Below, one piece after another: positions 24,986-34,722 of a DNA stretch of 64,000 nucleotides. Source of the DNA: CmP2 sp052084925 (GTDB lineage: Bacteria; Actinomycetota; Actinomycetes; Actinomycetales; Micrococcaceae); NCBI GenBank assembly GCA_052084925.1, contig JBQDEV010000001.1:248001-312000 (forward strand). Direction: 5' to 3'. The notes beneath the pieces were generated by a model that ran no database searches, was not told the DNA's origin, and saw only the letters and a program-made list of their open reading frames with translations. Within the stretch, counting starts at the first letter, position 1. Every line of letters begins with the position of its first letter. The position numbers and the translations under genes were made by a program.

Positions 24986-26713
24986 ATGGCACAGTCAGTG
25001 CTCGAAGACCGCCATTCTGAGCCCGCCCTCGACGAGCTCTCCCTCGGTGAGGTGTTCGACCTCGTTCACGAGGGGCTACGCCATCTCTCGCAGCGGATGT
25101 CGTCTCCGGGCGCGAGCAGAGAGTTCGCTCAGTTCACGCCATCCAAAACCGCCTCACCCGACGACGACGCGCAGCCCAGCCGGATCTCTGGCGATGTCCG
25201 CGACACCCTGCCAGCCCTGCTGCAGGCAGCCCAATCCGCCACACAACTCATTGCCGGGGTACAGGCGCGACTCGACGGATTCACTAACGACGTCTTCGCC
25301 CGCCCGAAAGAGCGCGCAGCCCTGCTCGGCCTCCCCGAGAAAGGCAAACTGGCTTACCGCGATCCCAGCGAATTCCTGCAGGGTGCCACCAACATCTCGC
25401 GCCACGAGGCGAAACGGCGCTCTCAACACGCTCAGGAGTTCCGCCCGCACGCGAGCCAACCTGGCAGCGAAGACACGCCTCCGCCCGGCACCGGACGGCT
25501 GGCCGCCCTCCTCCCAGAGGTCGCGGCCGCCTTCGCCAGTTCCCTCATCGCCCCGGGACGGCTCTCCCTCATCACCTCGACGATCGACAAACTCGAGAAG
25601 GCCATCGCCACGGCGGGCCTGCCCGCAAGCACTCTGCATCAGCATCTCCGCGAGGCCGATGAGCGCCTTGCGCTGCGCGCCAGCGCCGAATCCCACGACG
25701 AGTTCCGCTCCCACCTCCAACACTGGCGCGAGGGATTGCTGCGTCTGATCGCCGATGACGCGGTCACCTCAGCGGAGAAGCAGGCCCGCGACAACCGCAG
25801 TCTCGTCTACATGGGCCAAACCGGGGAACTACACGACTGGCTGGTCCGCACCACACGTGAAGGCCACGAAACGCTGCTGACCATCAAGTCCGCCAGCTCC
25901 AATCCCCGTCGGCGTACCTCCTGCGATTCCGACGACGGCACGGAAACGGAGGCTGCGGACGAGTCCGTGGAAACCAACGACGGTCGTTCTCCGGTGCAGC
26001 GCGCCCACGATGGTTTCTTCGGGGTCGTCGAGGCCGTGCTGCGCTCCACCGACAACAACTTGCCGGACCAGGGTGGCGGTCGACCGCAGCTGATCGTGTC
26101 CGCAGGGATCACCACCCTGCTGAAAATGGCCCACCAGGATGGGCTGCTGCCGGACACGTTCGACCCGTCCCTACTGAATGCCGGTTCCACCGAGGACCTG
26201 ATGGTCTCCGCCGGATACTCCGGAGCTTCGGGCGCCGGAATCCTACGGCGAATGCTGTGCACCGCGGAGGTGACGCCCGTGGTGCTGGGCACCAAATCTG
26301 AAGTGCTCGACGTCGGGGACAAGCATCGGCTCTTCACCCCAGCACAACGGCGCGCACTGGTGGCGCGCGACGGCGGATGCGCCGCGCCCGGCTGCACCTT
26401 TCCCGCTGTGTGGTGCGAATCGCATCACATTCAACCGTGGTCGGAAGGCGGCGCAACCTCCGTCGACAACGGCGTGTTGCTCTGCAACCATCACCACCAT
26501 GCCGTGCACGAAGGTGCGTGGACCATCCACGTTCACCACGGTTCACCCTGGTTCACGCCGACCGACAAGCTTAATCTTTTCACTGTCGACCGCACCCCTC
26601 GGCGCAATAACTATTGGCACCCAGATCGGGAATCGCCCCCGCCCGACGTCTCGTTGGGCCCGCCCGATTCTGCGTCCGGCCCGCCCGAAGCACTGCCGAT
26701 ACCACTAGGCTGA
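24986..26713 (+). CDS. DUF222 / HNH endonuclease (13E12 repeat family)
   Basis: A 575-residue protein of the repeated actinobacterial 13E12 family. The N-terminal and middle part is DUF222; residues about 450-520 form an HNH nuclease domain with zinc-type motifs ('GGCAAPGCTFPAVWCESHH', then 'DNGVLLCNHHHHAVHEGAW'). The ATG at 24986 has GGAGG 8 bases upstream. These genes occur in many copies in actinobacterial genomes and are thought to be mobile or selfish nucleases; the cellular role is unsettled. It interrupts the catabolic gene order, marking a possible insertion point. Confidence 0.88.
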   Translation: MAQSVLEDRHSEPALDELSLGEVFDLVHEGLRHLSQRMSSPGASREFAQFTPSKTASPDDDAQPSRISGDVRDTLPALLQAAQSATQLIAGVQARLDGFTNDVFARPKERAALLGLPEKGKLAYRDPSEFLQGATNISRHEAKRRSQHAQEFRPHASQPGSEDTPPPGTGRLAALLPEVAAAFASSLIAPGRLSLITSTIDKLEKAIATAGLPASTLHQHLREADERLALRASAESHDEFRSHLQHWREGLLRLIADDAVTSAEKQARDNRSLVYMGQTGELHDWLVRTTREGHETLLTIKSASSNPRRRTSCDSDDGTETEAADESVETNDGRSPVQRAHDGFFGVVEAVLRSTDNNLPDQGGGRPQLIVSAGITTLLKMAHQDGLLPDTFDPSLLNAGSTEDLMVSAGYSGASGAGILRRMLCTAEVTPVVLGTKSEVLDVGDKHRLFTPAQRRALVARDGGCAAPGCTFPAVWCESHHIQPWSEGGATSVDNGVLLCNHHHHAVHEGAWTIHVHHGSPWFTPTDKLNLFTVDRTPRRNNYWHPDRESPPPDVSLGPPDSASGPPEALPIPLG

Positions 26714-26717
26714 CAGC

Positions 26718-27173
26718 ATGGCTGAAAACTCACCGCACACCCAACGCTTGTCCGTGCTCGACGACGGCATGAACTTCCATACCCGCAAGTGGGTGAAGCC
26801 CGAGGACCTCAACGCCAACGGGACGCTCTTCGGCGGCGCTCTGCTGCGCTGGATCGACGAGGAAGCCGCCATCTACGCGATCCTGCAGATGGGCAACCAC
26901 CGCGCCGTCACCAAAATGATGTCGGAGATCAACTTCGTGTCCTCCGCTGTGCAAGGCGACATGATCGAGATGGGGCTGAAAGCCACCCGCTTCGGCCGCA
27001 CCTCCGTCACCATGCGGGCCGAGGTGCGCAACATGATCACCCGCCAGCTGATCCTCACCATCGAGCAGATCGTGTTTGTTTCGCTCGGCGACGACGGCAA
27101 ACCGGTCCCGCATGGTTACACCGACATCACCTACGACCGGGACCGCATGCCCACCCGCCTCCCCGGTTCCTGA
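26718..27173 (+). CDS. Hotdog-fold acyl-CoA thioesterase (YciA-like)
   Basis: A 151-residue cytosolic enzyme that hydrolyses acyl-CoA thioesters. The hotdog helix 'LNANGTLFGGALLRWIDEEA' and the strand 'TKMMSEINFVSSAVQGDMIE' match the YciA/BACH family; the Asn-Gly-Gly/Asp region is intact. It starts 5 bases after the HNH gene and is followed 7 bases later by an IclR gene. Such enzymes have broad acyl-chain specificity, so the role here is open. Confidence 0.85.
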   Translation: MAENSPHTQRLSVLDDGMNFHTRKWVKPEDLNANGTLFGGALLRWIDEEAAIYAILQMGNHRAVTKMMSEINFVSSAVQGDMIEMGLKATRFGRTSVTMRAEVRNMITRQLILTIEQIVFVSLGDDGKPVPHGYTDITYDRDRMPTRLPGS

Positions 27174-27179
27174 TGACCG

Positions 27180-27974
27180 ATGGGCCGCAACCCCGCTGAT
27201 CAGCGCACCGTCACCCACAAGGTGCTCAGTCTGCTCACCACCTTCGAGTCACCACGGCGCAATTTCAGCCTGAGTGAGCTCGCCGAAGCCACGTCGCTAC
27301 CGCTCAGCACGGCGCACCGACTCGTCAACGAACTGGTGGACTGGGGGTTCCTGGCCAAAACGCCCCAGGGCCGATACCAACTCGGGCTCCGGCTCTGGGA
27401 AATGGGCCAATACGTCGGCCGCCAGCTACGCGAGACCGCCCATCCCTTCATCCAGGACCTGTACTCCCTCACCGGCGAGACTTCGCAACTGGCCATTCGC
27501 GATGGCAGGGAGGTCCTCTACATCGACCGCGTCTACGGGACCGAGCGCGTCCCCCGCTCCTCGCGCGTCGGCGGACGACTCCCGATGCACTCCACCGCCG
27601 TCGGCAAAGTGCTGCTCGCCTTCGAGGAGCCCTGGATCCGCGACTCCTACCTCCACCAGGAGCTCCAGCCCATCGCCTCGCGCACCGTGATCAACCCCGC
27701 CACCCTGGCTCAGCAGCTCGCCAAGATCCACGACGACGGCTACGCCATCACCCTGGAGGAGCAGCGCGTCGGTGCCTGTTCGATCGCCGTTCCCGTCTTC
27801 CATACCGGCAGAGTCGGCGCCGCCCTCGGCCTGGTGATCGCCTCCGAAAAGGTCGATACCCTCACGAAGCATCTGCCCGCCCTGCGCGGGATCAGTCAGC
27901 GCATCGAGAGGGCCACCGCACACATCCCTCTCGAAACACTTCTGGAGTCGCACCGCGGCCCGCGCCGAAGCTAG
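27180..27974 (+). CDS. IclR-family transcriptional regulator
   Basis: A 264-residue regulator with an N-terminal winged HTH ('SLSELAEATSLPLSTAHRLV') and an IclR effector domain ('LTGETSQLAIRDGREVLYID', 'HSTAVGKVLLAF', 'ACSIAVPVFHTGRVGAALGL'). It is translated just behind the thioesterase gene without its own clear ribosome site. The next gene, 99 bases on, opens the cre operon, and a CTTCC-N7-GGAAG repeat lies in the gap. It may therefore regulate alkylphenol degradation; the link is by position only. Confidence 0.85.
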   Translation: MGRNPADQRTVTHKVLSLLTTFESPRRNFSLSELAEATSLPLSTAHRLVNELVDWGFLAKTPQGRYQLGLRLWEMGQYVGRQLRETAHPFIQDLYSLTGETSQLAIRDGREVLYIDRVYGTERVPRSSRVGGRLPMHSTAVGKVLLAFEEPWIRDSYLHQELQPIASRTVINPATLAQQLAKIHDDGYAITLEEQRVGACSIAVPVFHTGRVGAALGLVIASEKVDTLTKHLPALRGISQRIERATAHIPLETLLESHRGPRRS

Positions 27975-27980
27975 ATCTCA

Positions 27981-27997
27981 CTTCCATCTAACGGAAG
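27981..27997 (+). promoter_or_regulatory. Inverted repeat before the cre operon
   Basis: CTTCC and GGAAG are separated by 7 bases, 7 bases after the IclR stop and 77 bases before creJ. It could be an IclR-type operator or a weak terminator stem. Confidence 0.35.
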
Positions 27998-28073
27998 CTC
28001 AGCCACGTCTCGCCGTGACAGACGGAGCATGATGGTCATCACAGCCATCGTGACCCACATCACAGGAGATGTC

Positions 28074-29336
28074 ATGACTACGCACTCGCCCGCCGCGTCA
28101 GGTTGCCCCGTCGCTCACGGCGGAGACAGCCACCACGGCTACCAGCCCTTCGAGATGAAGGACCCGTTCCCGGCCTACCAGCAACTGCGCCGGGATGAAC
28201 CGGTCATGTTCGACGAGCGGATCGGCTATTGGGTGGTCACCCGCTACGACGACATCAAGTCCGTCTTCGAGAACTGGGAGACCTTCTCCTCTGAGAACGC
28301 CCAGGCTCCGGTCCGCGAGCGCGGCCCGCTGGCCACGCAGATCATGAAGGACGGCGGATTCACCGCCTACTCCGGCCTCTCAGCCCGGGTTCCCCCGGAG
28401 CACACCCGCATCCGCGCCATCGCGCAGAAAGCGTTCACGCCCCGTCGGTTCAAGGTGCTGGAGCCCCAGATCCGGGAGAACGTCGTCGCCCGCCTGGAGA
28501 CCATGCTCGCCCGTGATGACCGTGAGGGGGACCTGTTCCAGGATCTGGCCTACGAGATCCCGACCATCACCATCCTGACGCTGATCGGCGCCGACGTCGC
28601 CCAGCTCGACACCTTCAAGACGTGGTCGGACTCCCGAGCCGCCATGACCTGGGGCGATCTGAGCGATGAGGAGCAGATCCCGCACGCCCACCACCTCGTC
28701 GACTACTGGCAGGAATGCCTGCGCCTCGTCGAGCAGGCCCACGAACACGGCGGCGACAACCTCACCGCCGACCTGGTCCGCACCCAGCAAGAGGGTGGCG
28801 AGATCTCCGACCACGAGATCGCCTCGCTGCTGTACTCGATGCTCTTCGCCGGCCACGAGACCACGACGACGCTGATCGCCAACTGCTTCCGCGTGCTACT
28901 GGCCCACCGCGACCAGTGGGAGACCATCGTCAACGAACCCAAGAAGATCGGCACGGCCATCGACGAGGTGCTGCGCTACTCCGGCTCCATCGTCGGCTGG
29001 CGCCGCAAGGCTCTCGACGACACCGAGGTGGGCGGCGTCGCCATCAAGGAAGGCGACGGACTCCTGTTGCTGATGGGATCCGCCAACCGCGACGAAGCCC
29101 GATTCGAGAACCCCGAGGAATTCGACATCACCCGCGGCAACGCCCGCGAGCACCTCTCCTTCGGCTTCGGCATCCACTACTGCCTCGGCAACATGCTGGC
29201 CAAGCTGCAGGCGAAGATCTGCCTCGAAGAAGCGGTCCGCCTCGTCCCCGAGCTGCAGCTGGTCGACGGCGCCGACATCACCTTCCGAAAGAACCTGTCC
29301 TTCCGGGTTCCCGAGCTGGTCCCCGTGACCTGGTAA
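28074..29336 (+). CDS. creJ: CreJ-like cytochrome P450 for aryl-phosphate methyl oxidation
   Basis: A 420-residue soluble bacterial P450. The I-helix 'AGHETTTT' (259-266), 'EVLR' ExxR at 298-301 and heme loop 'FGFGIHYCLG' with Cys370 are canonical. In the Corynebacterium glutamicum cre pathway, CreJ oxidises the methyl group of 4-methylphenyl phosphate stepwise to the acid, with electrons from CreE and CreF. The identification rests mainly on the genes that follow: kinase pair, SDR, ferredoxin, reductase, phosphohydrolase and aldehyde dehydrogenase in the cre order. The ATG at 28074 has AGGAGAT 3 bases upstream; a 15-codon upstream extension is rejected. Confidence 0.83.
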   Translation: MTTHSPAASGCPVAHGGDSHHGYQPFEMKDPFPAYQQLRRDEPVMFDERIGYWVVTRYDDIKSVFENWETFSSENAQAPVRERGPLATQIMKDGGFTAYSGLSARVPPEHTRIRAIAQKAFTPRRFKVLEPQIRENVVARLETMLARDDREGDLFQDLAYEIPTITILTLIGADVAQLDTFKTWSDSRAAMTWGDLSDEEQIPHAHHLVDYWQECLRLVEQAHEHGGDNLTADLVRTQQEGGEISDHEIASLLYSMLFAGHETTTTLIANCFRVLLAHRDQWETIVNEPKKIGTAIDEVLRYSGSIVGWRRKALDDTEVGGVAIKEGDGLLLLMGSANRDEARFENPEEFDITRGNAREHLSFGFGIHYCLGNMLAKLQAKICLEEAVRLVPELQLVDGADITFRKNLSFRVPELVPVTW

Positions 29337-29350
29337 CGGAGAACATCATC

Positions 29351-30421
29351 ATGACTGCCACCCCGTATGTTCAGAAATTTCACGACGACGTCGAACCTCA
29401 GCTTCAGACCCTCGGCGGCAAGGGCGCCTCGCTCGTCACCATGACGGCGGCCGGTATGCCAGTGCCTCCCGGGTTCGTCATCACCACCGCCGCTTATGAC
29501 GCGTTCCTGGAGGAATCCGGTATCGCCGAGTACATCCTCACCGCGCTGCAGCATCTCGACACCGACGACACCGCCCAGGTGGACCGGGTGTCGGCCGAGA
29601 TCCGGGAGCGGCTCACCAGCGCCCCCGTCCCGGAAGGCGTCCGCACCGCCACCCGCGAAGCGCACGAGAGCCTGATGGCCCAGTGCGGCGGCGAGGTCCC
29701 GGTGGCGGTACGGTCCTCGGCCACCGCGGAGGACTTGCCGGAGGCCTCCTTCGCGGGCCAGCAGGACACCTACCTGTGGATCGCCGGGTATGGCTCCGTG
29801 ACCGAGCACATCCGTCAGTGCTGGGCCTCGCTCTACACCTCGCGCGCCATCATCTACCGGCTGAAGAACGGCATTCCGGATGAGGGCCTGTCGATGGCCG
29901 TCGTCGTCCAGAAAATGGTCAACGCCCAAGCCGCCGGCGTGGCGATCACCATGAACCCCGCCAACGGCGATCGCTCCAAGGTGGCCGTGGACGCGTCCTG
30001 GGGTGTGGGCGAGACCGTGGTGTCCGGCATGGTCACCCCGGACAACATCCTGCTCGACAAGATCACCCTGCAGGTGGTCACGGAGCACCTCGGCGACAAG
30101 CACATCGAGCTGGTGCCCGGCACCGACGGCCTCGTTGAACAGCAGGTTCCGGCCGACCGCGCCGGGGTGCGCTGCCTCAGCGATGCCGAGCTGACCGCCG
30201 TCGTCACCCTCGCCAAGCGCGCCGAGAAGCATTACCGCTGCCCTCAGGACATCGAGTGGGCGCTGGATCGGGATCTTCCCGACGGCGAGAACCTGCTGCT
30301 GTTGCAGTCCCGCCCGGAGACCGTGCATTCGAGCAAGAAGCCCGCCGCGGCCACCACCACCGACACCGGTGCTTTCGACCTCAGCGCGATCACCCATTCC
30401 CTCACCAAGATCACCGGCTGA
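29351..30421 (+). CDS. creI: CreI-like ATP-binding subunit of 4-methylphenyl phosphate synthase
   Basis: A 356-residue protein with the ATP-grasp nucleotide-binding half of PEP synthase/PPDK: 'LGGKGASLVTMTAAGMPVPP', 'VAVRSSATAEDLPEASFAGQ', 'DIEWALDRD' and 'LLLLQSRPETV'. It lacks the swivelling His and PEP domains, which are on the next gene. Together they should phosphorylate a phenol at ATP expense, as CreHI do with p-cresol. The letter I follows from gene order relative to creJ and creG. The ATG at 29351 is 15 bases after creJ with GGAG upstream. Confidence 0.8.
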   Translation: MTATPYVQKFHDDVEPQLQTLGGKGASLVTMTAAGMPVPPGFVITTAAYDAFLEESGIAEYILTALQHLDTDDTAQVDRVSAEIRERLTSAPVPEGVRTATREAHESLMAQCGGEVPVAVRSSATAEDLPEASFAGQQDTYLWIAGYGSVTEHIRQCWASLYTSRAIIYRLKNGIPDEGLSMAVVVQKMVNAQAAGVAITMNPANGDRSKVAVDASWGVGETVVSGMVTPDNILLDKITLQVVTEHLGDKHIELVPGTDGLVEQQVPADRAGVRCLSDAELTAVVTLAKRAEKHYRCPQDIEWALDRDLPDGENLLLLQSRPETVHSSKKPAAATTTDTGAFDLSAITHSLTKITG

Positions 30422-30448
30422 ACGCCGAACGAGAAGTTGGAGCCAGAC

Positions 30449-32362
30449 ATGAGCATGAAGTCATTCCCTCGCCCCTCCGATCTGCCCGTGCCTGAAGGGG
30501 CCGAGGGCTGGGAGCAGATCTACCCCTACTACCTGGTGTTCCAGGATGAGCTGCGCGATCTCGAGGATCAGAAATTCTGGTTCTGCGACTCCCAGCACTG
30601 GCCCACCGTGTTCAAACCCTTCGAGACCATCGGCGGCGAGTTCGCGGTGAAGTGTCTGGGTCAGTACAACGCCCGGCACCTGATGATCCCGAACGCCAAT
30701 GGCATCGATTTCCGCATTCACCTGGGCTACCTCTACATGTCGCCCATCCCGGTGCCGGAGGACCAGATCGCAGCCCGCGTGCCGGAATTCCAGGCACGGA
30801 TCGGCCACTACTTCGCGAACTGGGACACCCTGCTGGACCAGTGGAAGACGAAGGTCCGCGCCACCATCGACGAGCTGGAGTCCCTGGAGTTCGCGCCCCT
30901 GCCTGAGATCGTGCCGATGGACGACATCGTGTCTGGCAAAGCGATGGATGGTTCGGAAGTGCTGATGGAGAACTATGACCGGCTCATCCAGCTGGCGTAT
31001 CAGAACTGGCAGTACCACTTCGAGTTCCTCAACCTCGGCTACATCGCCTACCTGGACTTCTTCAACTTCTGCAAGGAGATCTTCCCCGACATCCCGGACC
31101 AGTCGATCGCGGTGATGGTGCAGGGCGTGGATATGGAGCTGTTCCGTCCTGACGACGAGCTCAAGCAGCTGGCGGTCCTCGCCGTCGAGCTCGGCTTGCA
31201 GCAGCATTTCGCGCAGACCGACGACGCCGCCGCGGTGCTGGACGCGATTGGCGCCGCCGAGGGTGGGCGGCGCTGGCTGGACCGGTGGGCCGAGGCCCAG
31301 GATCCCTGGTTCAACTTCACCACCGGCAACGGGTTCTACGCCCACGACCGGTACTGGAAGGAGCACCTGGAGATTCCGCTCGGGTTCATCGGCGACTACA
31401 TCCGCCGTCTCGATGAGGGCCAGCAGATCATGCGCCCCACGGAGGAGCTCATTGCGGAGAAGGACCGCATCGTGGAGGAGTACCGGGAACTGCTCGACGG
31501 CGACCAGCTGGCCCAGTTCGACGCCAAGCGACAGCTCGCGGCCACGGCGTACCCGTACGTGGAGAACCACAACTTCTACATCGAGCACTGGACGATGGGC
31601 GTGTTCTGGCGCAAGGTGCGCGAACTGGGTCGCACCCTGGCCCACCACGGAGTTTTCGCCGAGGAAGGCGATCTGCTCTACCTCAGCCGCAACGAGGTGC
31701 GCGACGCGCTCTTCGACCTGGTGACCTCCTGGGGCGTGGGCGCCCCGCAGGGTCCGATCGCCCCGGCGTACTGGCCGCCCCTCATCGCCGAGCGCAAGCA
31801 GATCGTCACCGCACTGAAAACCGCCCGCCCTCAGCCCGCACTGAACACCCCTCCGGAGGCCATCACCGAGCCGTTCACCCGCATGCTCTGGGGCATCACC
31901 ACCGAGCAGGTGCAATCGTGGCTCTCGGACGACGACGGCGAATCCGGGCTGAAGGGCATGGCGGCCTCCCCCGGCGTCGTCGAAGGTATCGCCCGCGTGG
32001 TGATGGACGCCGAGCAGATCCACGAGGTGCAGCAGGACGAGATCCTGGTGGCGCCGGTGACCGCACCTAGCTGGGGGCCGATCTTCGGCAAACTGAAAGC
32101 CACCGTGACGGATATCGGCGGCATGATGAGCCACGCCGCCATTGTCTGCCGCGAGTACGCGCTGCCCGCCGTGACCGGGACCGGCAACGCCTCCACCACG
32201 ATCCGCACCGGCCAGCGGCTGCGCGTGGACGGCACCCGCGGGGTGGTCGAGATCCTGGATGACCTGGGTCCGGGTGCGCACAGCCACGACCACGGCGGTC
32301 ATCCGGCCGATGCTGACGAAGCAGTCGCGCCCGCCGCCACAGCAGGACAGCCGACGTCATGA
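30449..32362 (+). CDS. creH: CreH-like phosphohistidine subunit of 4-methylphenyl phosphate synthase
   Basis: A 637-residue protein. The C terminus is the swivelling phosphohistidine domain of PEP-utilising enzymes ('ASPGVVEGIARVV', then 'TDIGGMMSHAAIVCREYALP' with catalytic His562). The N-terminal 480 residues are the long helical, aromatic-rich region typical of phenol-phosphorylating relatives and presumably bind the phenol. A His/Asp tail ('HSHDHGGH') ends the protein. The ATG at 30449 has GGAG 6 bases upstream; a TTG four codons earlier is less likely. The stop overlaps creG as ATGA. Confidence 0.8.
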   Translation: MSMKSFPRPSDLPVPEGAEGWEQIYPYYLVFQDELRDLEDQKFWFCDSQHWPTVFKPFETIGGEFAVKCLGQYNARHLMIPNANGIDFRIHLGYLYMSPIPVPEDQIAARVPEFQARIGHYFANWDTLLDQWKTKVRATIDELESLEFAPLPEIVPMDDIVSGKAMDGSEVLMENYDRLIQLAYQNWQYHFEFLNLGYIAYLDFFNFCKEIFPDIPDQSIAVMVQGVDMELFRPDDELKQLAVLAVELGLQQHFAQTDDAAAVLDAIGAAEGGRRWLDRWAEAQDPWFNFTTGNGFYAHDRYWKEHLEIPLGFIGDYIRRLDEGQQIMRPTEELIAEKDRIVEEYRELLDGDQLAQFDAKRQLAATAYPYVENHNFYIEHWTMGVFWRKVRELGRTLAHHGVFAEEGDLLYLSRNEVRDALFDLVTSWGVGAPQGPIAPAYWPPLIAERKQIVTALKTARPQPALNTPPEAITEPFTRMLWGITTEQVQSWLSDDDGESGLKGMAASPGVVEGIARVVMDAEQIHEVQQDEILVAPVTAPSWGPIFGKLKATVTDIGGMMSHAAIVCREYALPAVTGTGNASTTIRTGQRLRVDGTRGVVEILDDLGPGAHSHDHGGHPADADEAVAPAATAGQPTS

Positions 32363-33105
32363 AGACAGCACGCACTGTCCTGATCACCGGGGCCGCGGGC
32401 GGACTGGGCCGGGCCTTCGCTGAGGCGTTCGCCGGGCGCGGGGACCGCGTTGTCGTCGCCGATGTGAATGCCGAGGGTGCCGAGCAGACCGCTGCCGCGC
32501 TGCGGGCCACCGGGGCCGAAGCGCTGGCGCACCCGGTGGACGTCACCGACCGGGCCTCCACCGACGCGCTCGCCGCAGCCGCCGCGGAGTTCGGAGCGGG
32601 CAGTATCGACGTCGTCGTCAATAATGCAGCCATCTATGCCGGCATTACCCGCAGCCCCTTCGAGGAGATCTCCGAGCAGGAATGGGACCTGGTGATGGGG
32701 GTCAATCTGAAGGGTCCGTGGCAGGTGGCCCGGGCGGTGAACCCGTACCTGCCCGCCGGCGGGCGCCTGGTGAACCTGTCGTCCGCCACCGTGATGTCCG
32801 GGTCCACCCAGTGGGCGCACTACGTGGCGTCCAAGGGCGGGGTGATCGCCCTGACCCGGGTGCTCGCCAAGGAGCTCGGGGCGCGCGACATCACCGTCAA
32901 CGCGATCGCCCCCGGGTTCACTCTGACCGACGCCAGCTATTCCCTGATGGACGACGCCGAGAACTACGGCGTCGACCGCGGAGCCATCCAACGATCGAGC
33001 CAGCCCGACGACATCGTGGGTGCTGCCCTGTTCCTCGCGTCGCCCGACGCCGGATACATCACGGGCCAGACCCTCGTCGTCGACGGCGGGCGCCAATTTA
33101 TCTGA
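32359..33105 (+). CDS. creG: CreG-like short-chain dehydrogenase
   Basis: A 248-residue classical SDR. It has the nucleotide motif 'TGAAGGLGRAFA', 'NNAAIYAG', the catalytic Ser in 'VNLSSATV', YxxxK as 'YVASKGG', and the C-terminal 'YITGQTLVVDGG'. In the cre pathway CreG oxidises the benzyl alcohol phosphate to the aldehyde. Coupled to creH by an ATGA overlap and 8 bases from the ferredoxin gene. Confidence 0.83.
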   Translation: MKTARTVLITGAAGGLGRAFAEAFAGRGDRVVVADVNAEGAEQTAAALRATGAEALAHPVDVTDRASTDALAAAAAEFGAGSIDVVVNNAAIYAGITRSPFEEISEQEWDLVMGVNLKGPWQVARAVNPYLPAGGRLVNLSSATVMSGSTQWAHYVASKGGVIALTRVLAKELGARDITVNAIAPGFTLTDASYSLMDDAENYGVDRGAIQRSSQPDDIVGAALFLASPDAGYITGQTLVVDGGRQFI

Positions 33106-33113
33106 GGAGAATC

Positions 33114-33443
33114 ATGCCGACCATTCACTTCACCGACGCCGAAGGAACCACCCGCGACATTGAGGCCACCCCGGGCGACTCCGTGATGGAGACCGCCGTG
33201 CGCAACGGCGTGCCCGGCATCGTCGCCGAATGCGGGGGCTCGCTCTCCTGCGCCACCTGCCACGTGTTCGTGCGCGAAGACCAGGTGGATGCGCTGGCCG
33301 AAACCAACGAGATGTCCGAGATGGAAGACGAGATGCTCTACGGCACTTCCGAGGACCGCGAGGACAATTCGCGGCTGTCCTGCCAGCTGAAAGTGTGTGC
33401 CGACACCGATCTGCACGTCACCACCCCGGAAACGCAGGTGTGA
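33114..33443 (+). CDS. creF: CreF-like [2Fe-2S] ferredoxin
   Basis: A 109-residue adrenodoxin/putidaredoxin-type ferredoxin. Ligand cysteines are visible as C-x5-C-x2-C in 'AECGGSLSCATCHVF' and a fourth in 'LSCQLKV'. It carries electrons from the adjacent reductase to the P450. The ATG at 33114 has GAGGAGA 3 to 4 bases upstream. The reductase gene begins one base after its stop codon. Confidence 0.88.
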   Translation: MPTIHFTDAEGTTRDIEATPGDSVMETAVRNGVPGIVAECGGSLSCATCHVFVREDQVDALAETNEMSEMEDEMLYGTSEDREDNSRLSCQLKVCADTDLHVTTPETQV

Positions 33444-33444
33444 G

Positions 33445-34722
33445 ATGAGCCAGCAGACAGACCCGCGAGTACACACCGGAATGCTGATCATCGGCGCCTC
33501 CCAGGCGGGCGTGCAGTTAGCGATCTCTTTGCGCGGCACCGGCTACACCGAGCCGATCACCCTGCTCGGGGAGGAGGACCACCGCCCCTACCAGCGCCCC
33601 GCCCTGTCGAAGGAGTTCCTGCAGGGCACCGTGGACAAGGAGAAACTGATCTTCCGGACCGCCGAGTACTGGCAGGAGCACGACATTTCGCTCGTCAAGG
33701 GCGCCCGGATCGCACGGGTGGCCAGCAACGACGACGGTTCCGGGGTGGCCGTGGCCGCCGATGGCACCGAATACGCCTATCAGCGGCTGGCGCTGGCCGT
33801 CGGTGCCCGCGCGAGACCGCTGAAGGTGCCGGGCGCGGATCTCGACGGCGTGGCGTATCTGCGCAGTGCCGATGACGCGCTCGCCCTGAAAGGTCGGTTG
33901 GACGATTTCTCCGACGTCGTCGTCATTGGGGGCGGCTTCATCGGGCTGGAGGTGGCCTGCTCCCTGCACGGGATGGGCAAGAACGTGACCGTGCTGGAGC
34001 ACGGACCCCGGCTGATCGGGCGCGCCGTGGGCGAAGACACCTCCGCGTATTTCCTGACCGAGCATCGCAAGCGCGGGCTGCGCATCGAGCTGAACGCGCA
34101 GGTCGAGGCGCTGGAAGCAACCGGCAACAGCGTCTCGTCTGTCCGTCTGGCCGACGGCCGGCAGCTCCCCGCCCAGCTGGTGATCGTCGGGATCGGGGTC
34201 ATCCCCAACACCGAACTCGCCGCGCAGATGGGGCTGCACACCGACAACGGCATCGTCGTCGACCGCTATGCCCTGGCCTCCGACGGCTCCACCATCGCGG
34301 TCGGAGACGTGGCAAATCTGCCCAATCCGCTGCCCGGTGCCCCCGAGGGCGAGCGGATCCGCCTCGAGAGTGTCAATAACGCGATCGAACACGCCAAGGT
34401 CGCGGCGTATTCGGTGATGGGCCGACGCGAGGAGTACGCGGGCATCCCGTGGTTCTGGTCGAACCAGGCCGATATGAAGCTGCAGATCGCCGGGCTGTCC
34501 ACCGGGTTCGATACCACCGTGGTGCGCCACCCCGGGGAGGGCAAGTTCAGCGTGCTCTACTACCGCGACGGCCAAATCATCGCCGCCGACTGCGTGAACG
34601 CACCCCTGGATTTCATGGCGGTGCGCAACGCCCTGGCGAAGAACCAGAACATCCCTGCTGAGGCAGCAGCTGACGCCGCGATGCTGAAAACCATCGCGGT
34701 GGACCGAGAGGAAGCACGATGA
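33445..34722 (+). CDS. creE: CreE-like FAD-dependent ferredoxin reductase
   Basis: A 425-residue NAD(P)H:ferredoxin reductase of the putidaredoxin reductase type. The FAD motif 'MLIIGASQAGVQLAISL', the NAD motif 'VVIGGGFIGLEVACSL' and 'TIAVGDVANLPN' are clear, and the C-terminal reductase domain includes 'PWFWSNQADMKLQIAG'. It completes the class I P450 electron chain. The stop overlaps creD as ATGA. Confidence 0.87.
   Translation: MSQQTDPRVHTGMLIIGASQAGVQLAISLRGTGYTEPITLLGEEDHRPYQRPALSKEFLQGTVDKEKLIFRTAEYWQEHDISLVKGARIARVASNDDGSGVAVAADGTEYAYQRLALAVGARARPLKVPGADLDGVAYLRSADDALALKGRLDDFSDVVVIGGGFIGLEVACSLHGMGKNVTVLEHGPRLIGRAVGEDTSAYFLTEHRKRGLRIELNAQVEALEATGNSVSSVRLADGRQLPAQLVIVGIGVIPNTELAAQMGLHTDNGIVVDRYALASDGSTIAVGDVANLPNPLPGAPEGERIRLESVNNAIEHAKVAAYSVMGRREEYAGIPWFWSNQADMKLQIAGLSTGFDTTVVRHPGEGKFSVLYYRDGQIIAADCVNAPLDFMAVRNALAKNQNIPAEAAADAAMLKTIAVDREEAR

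Noticed and set aside
29351..32362. Anaerobic phenylphosphate synthase/carboxylase system
   Set aside because: The split kinase resembles it, but UbiD-like carboxylase subunits are absent, and a P450, its redox partners and a phosphohydrolase are present, which fits the aerobic cre route.
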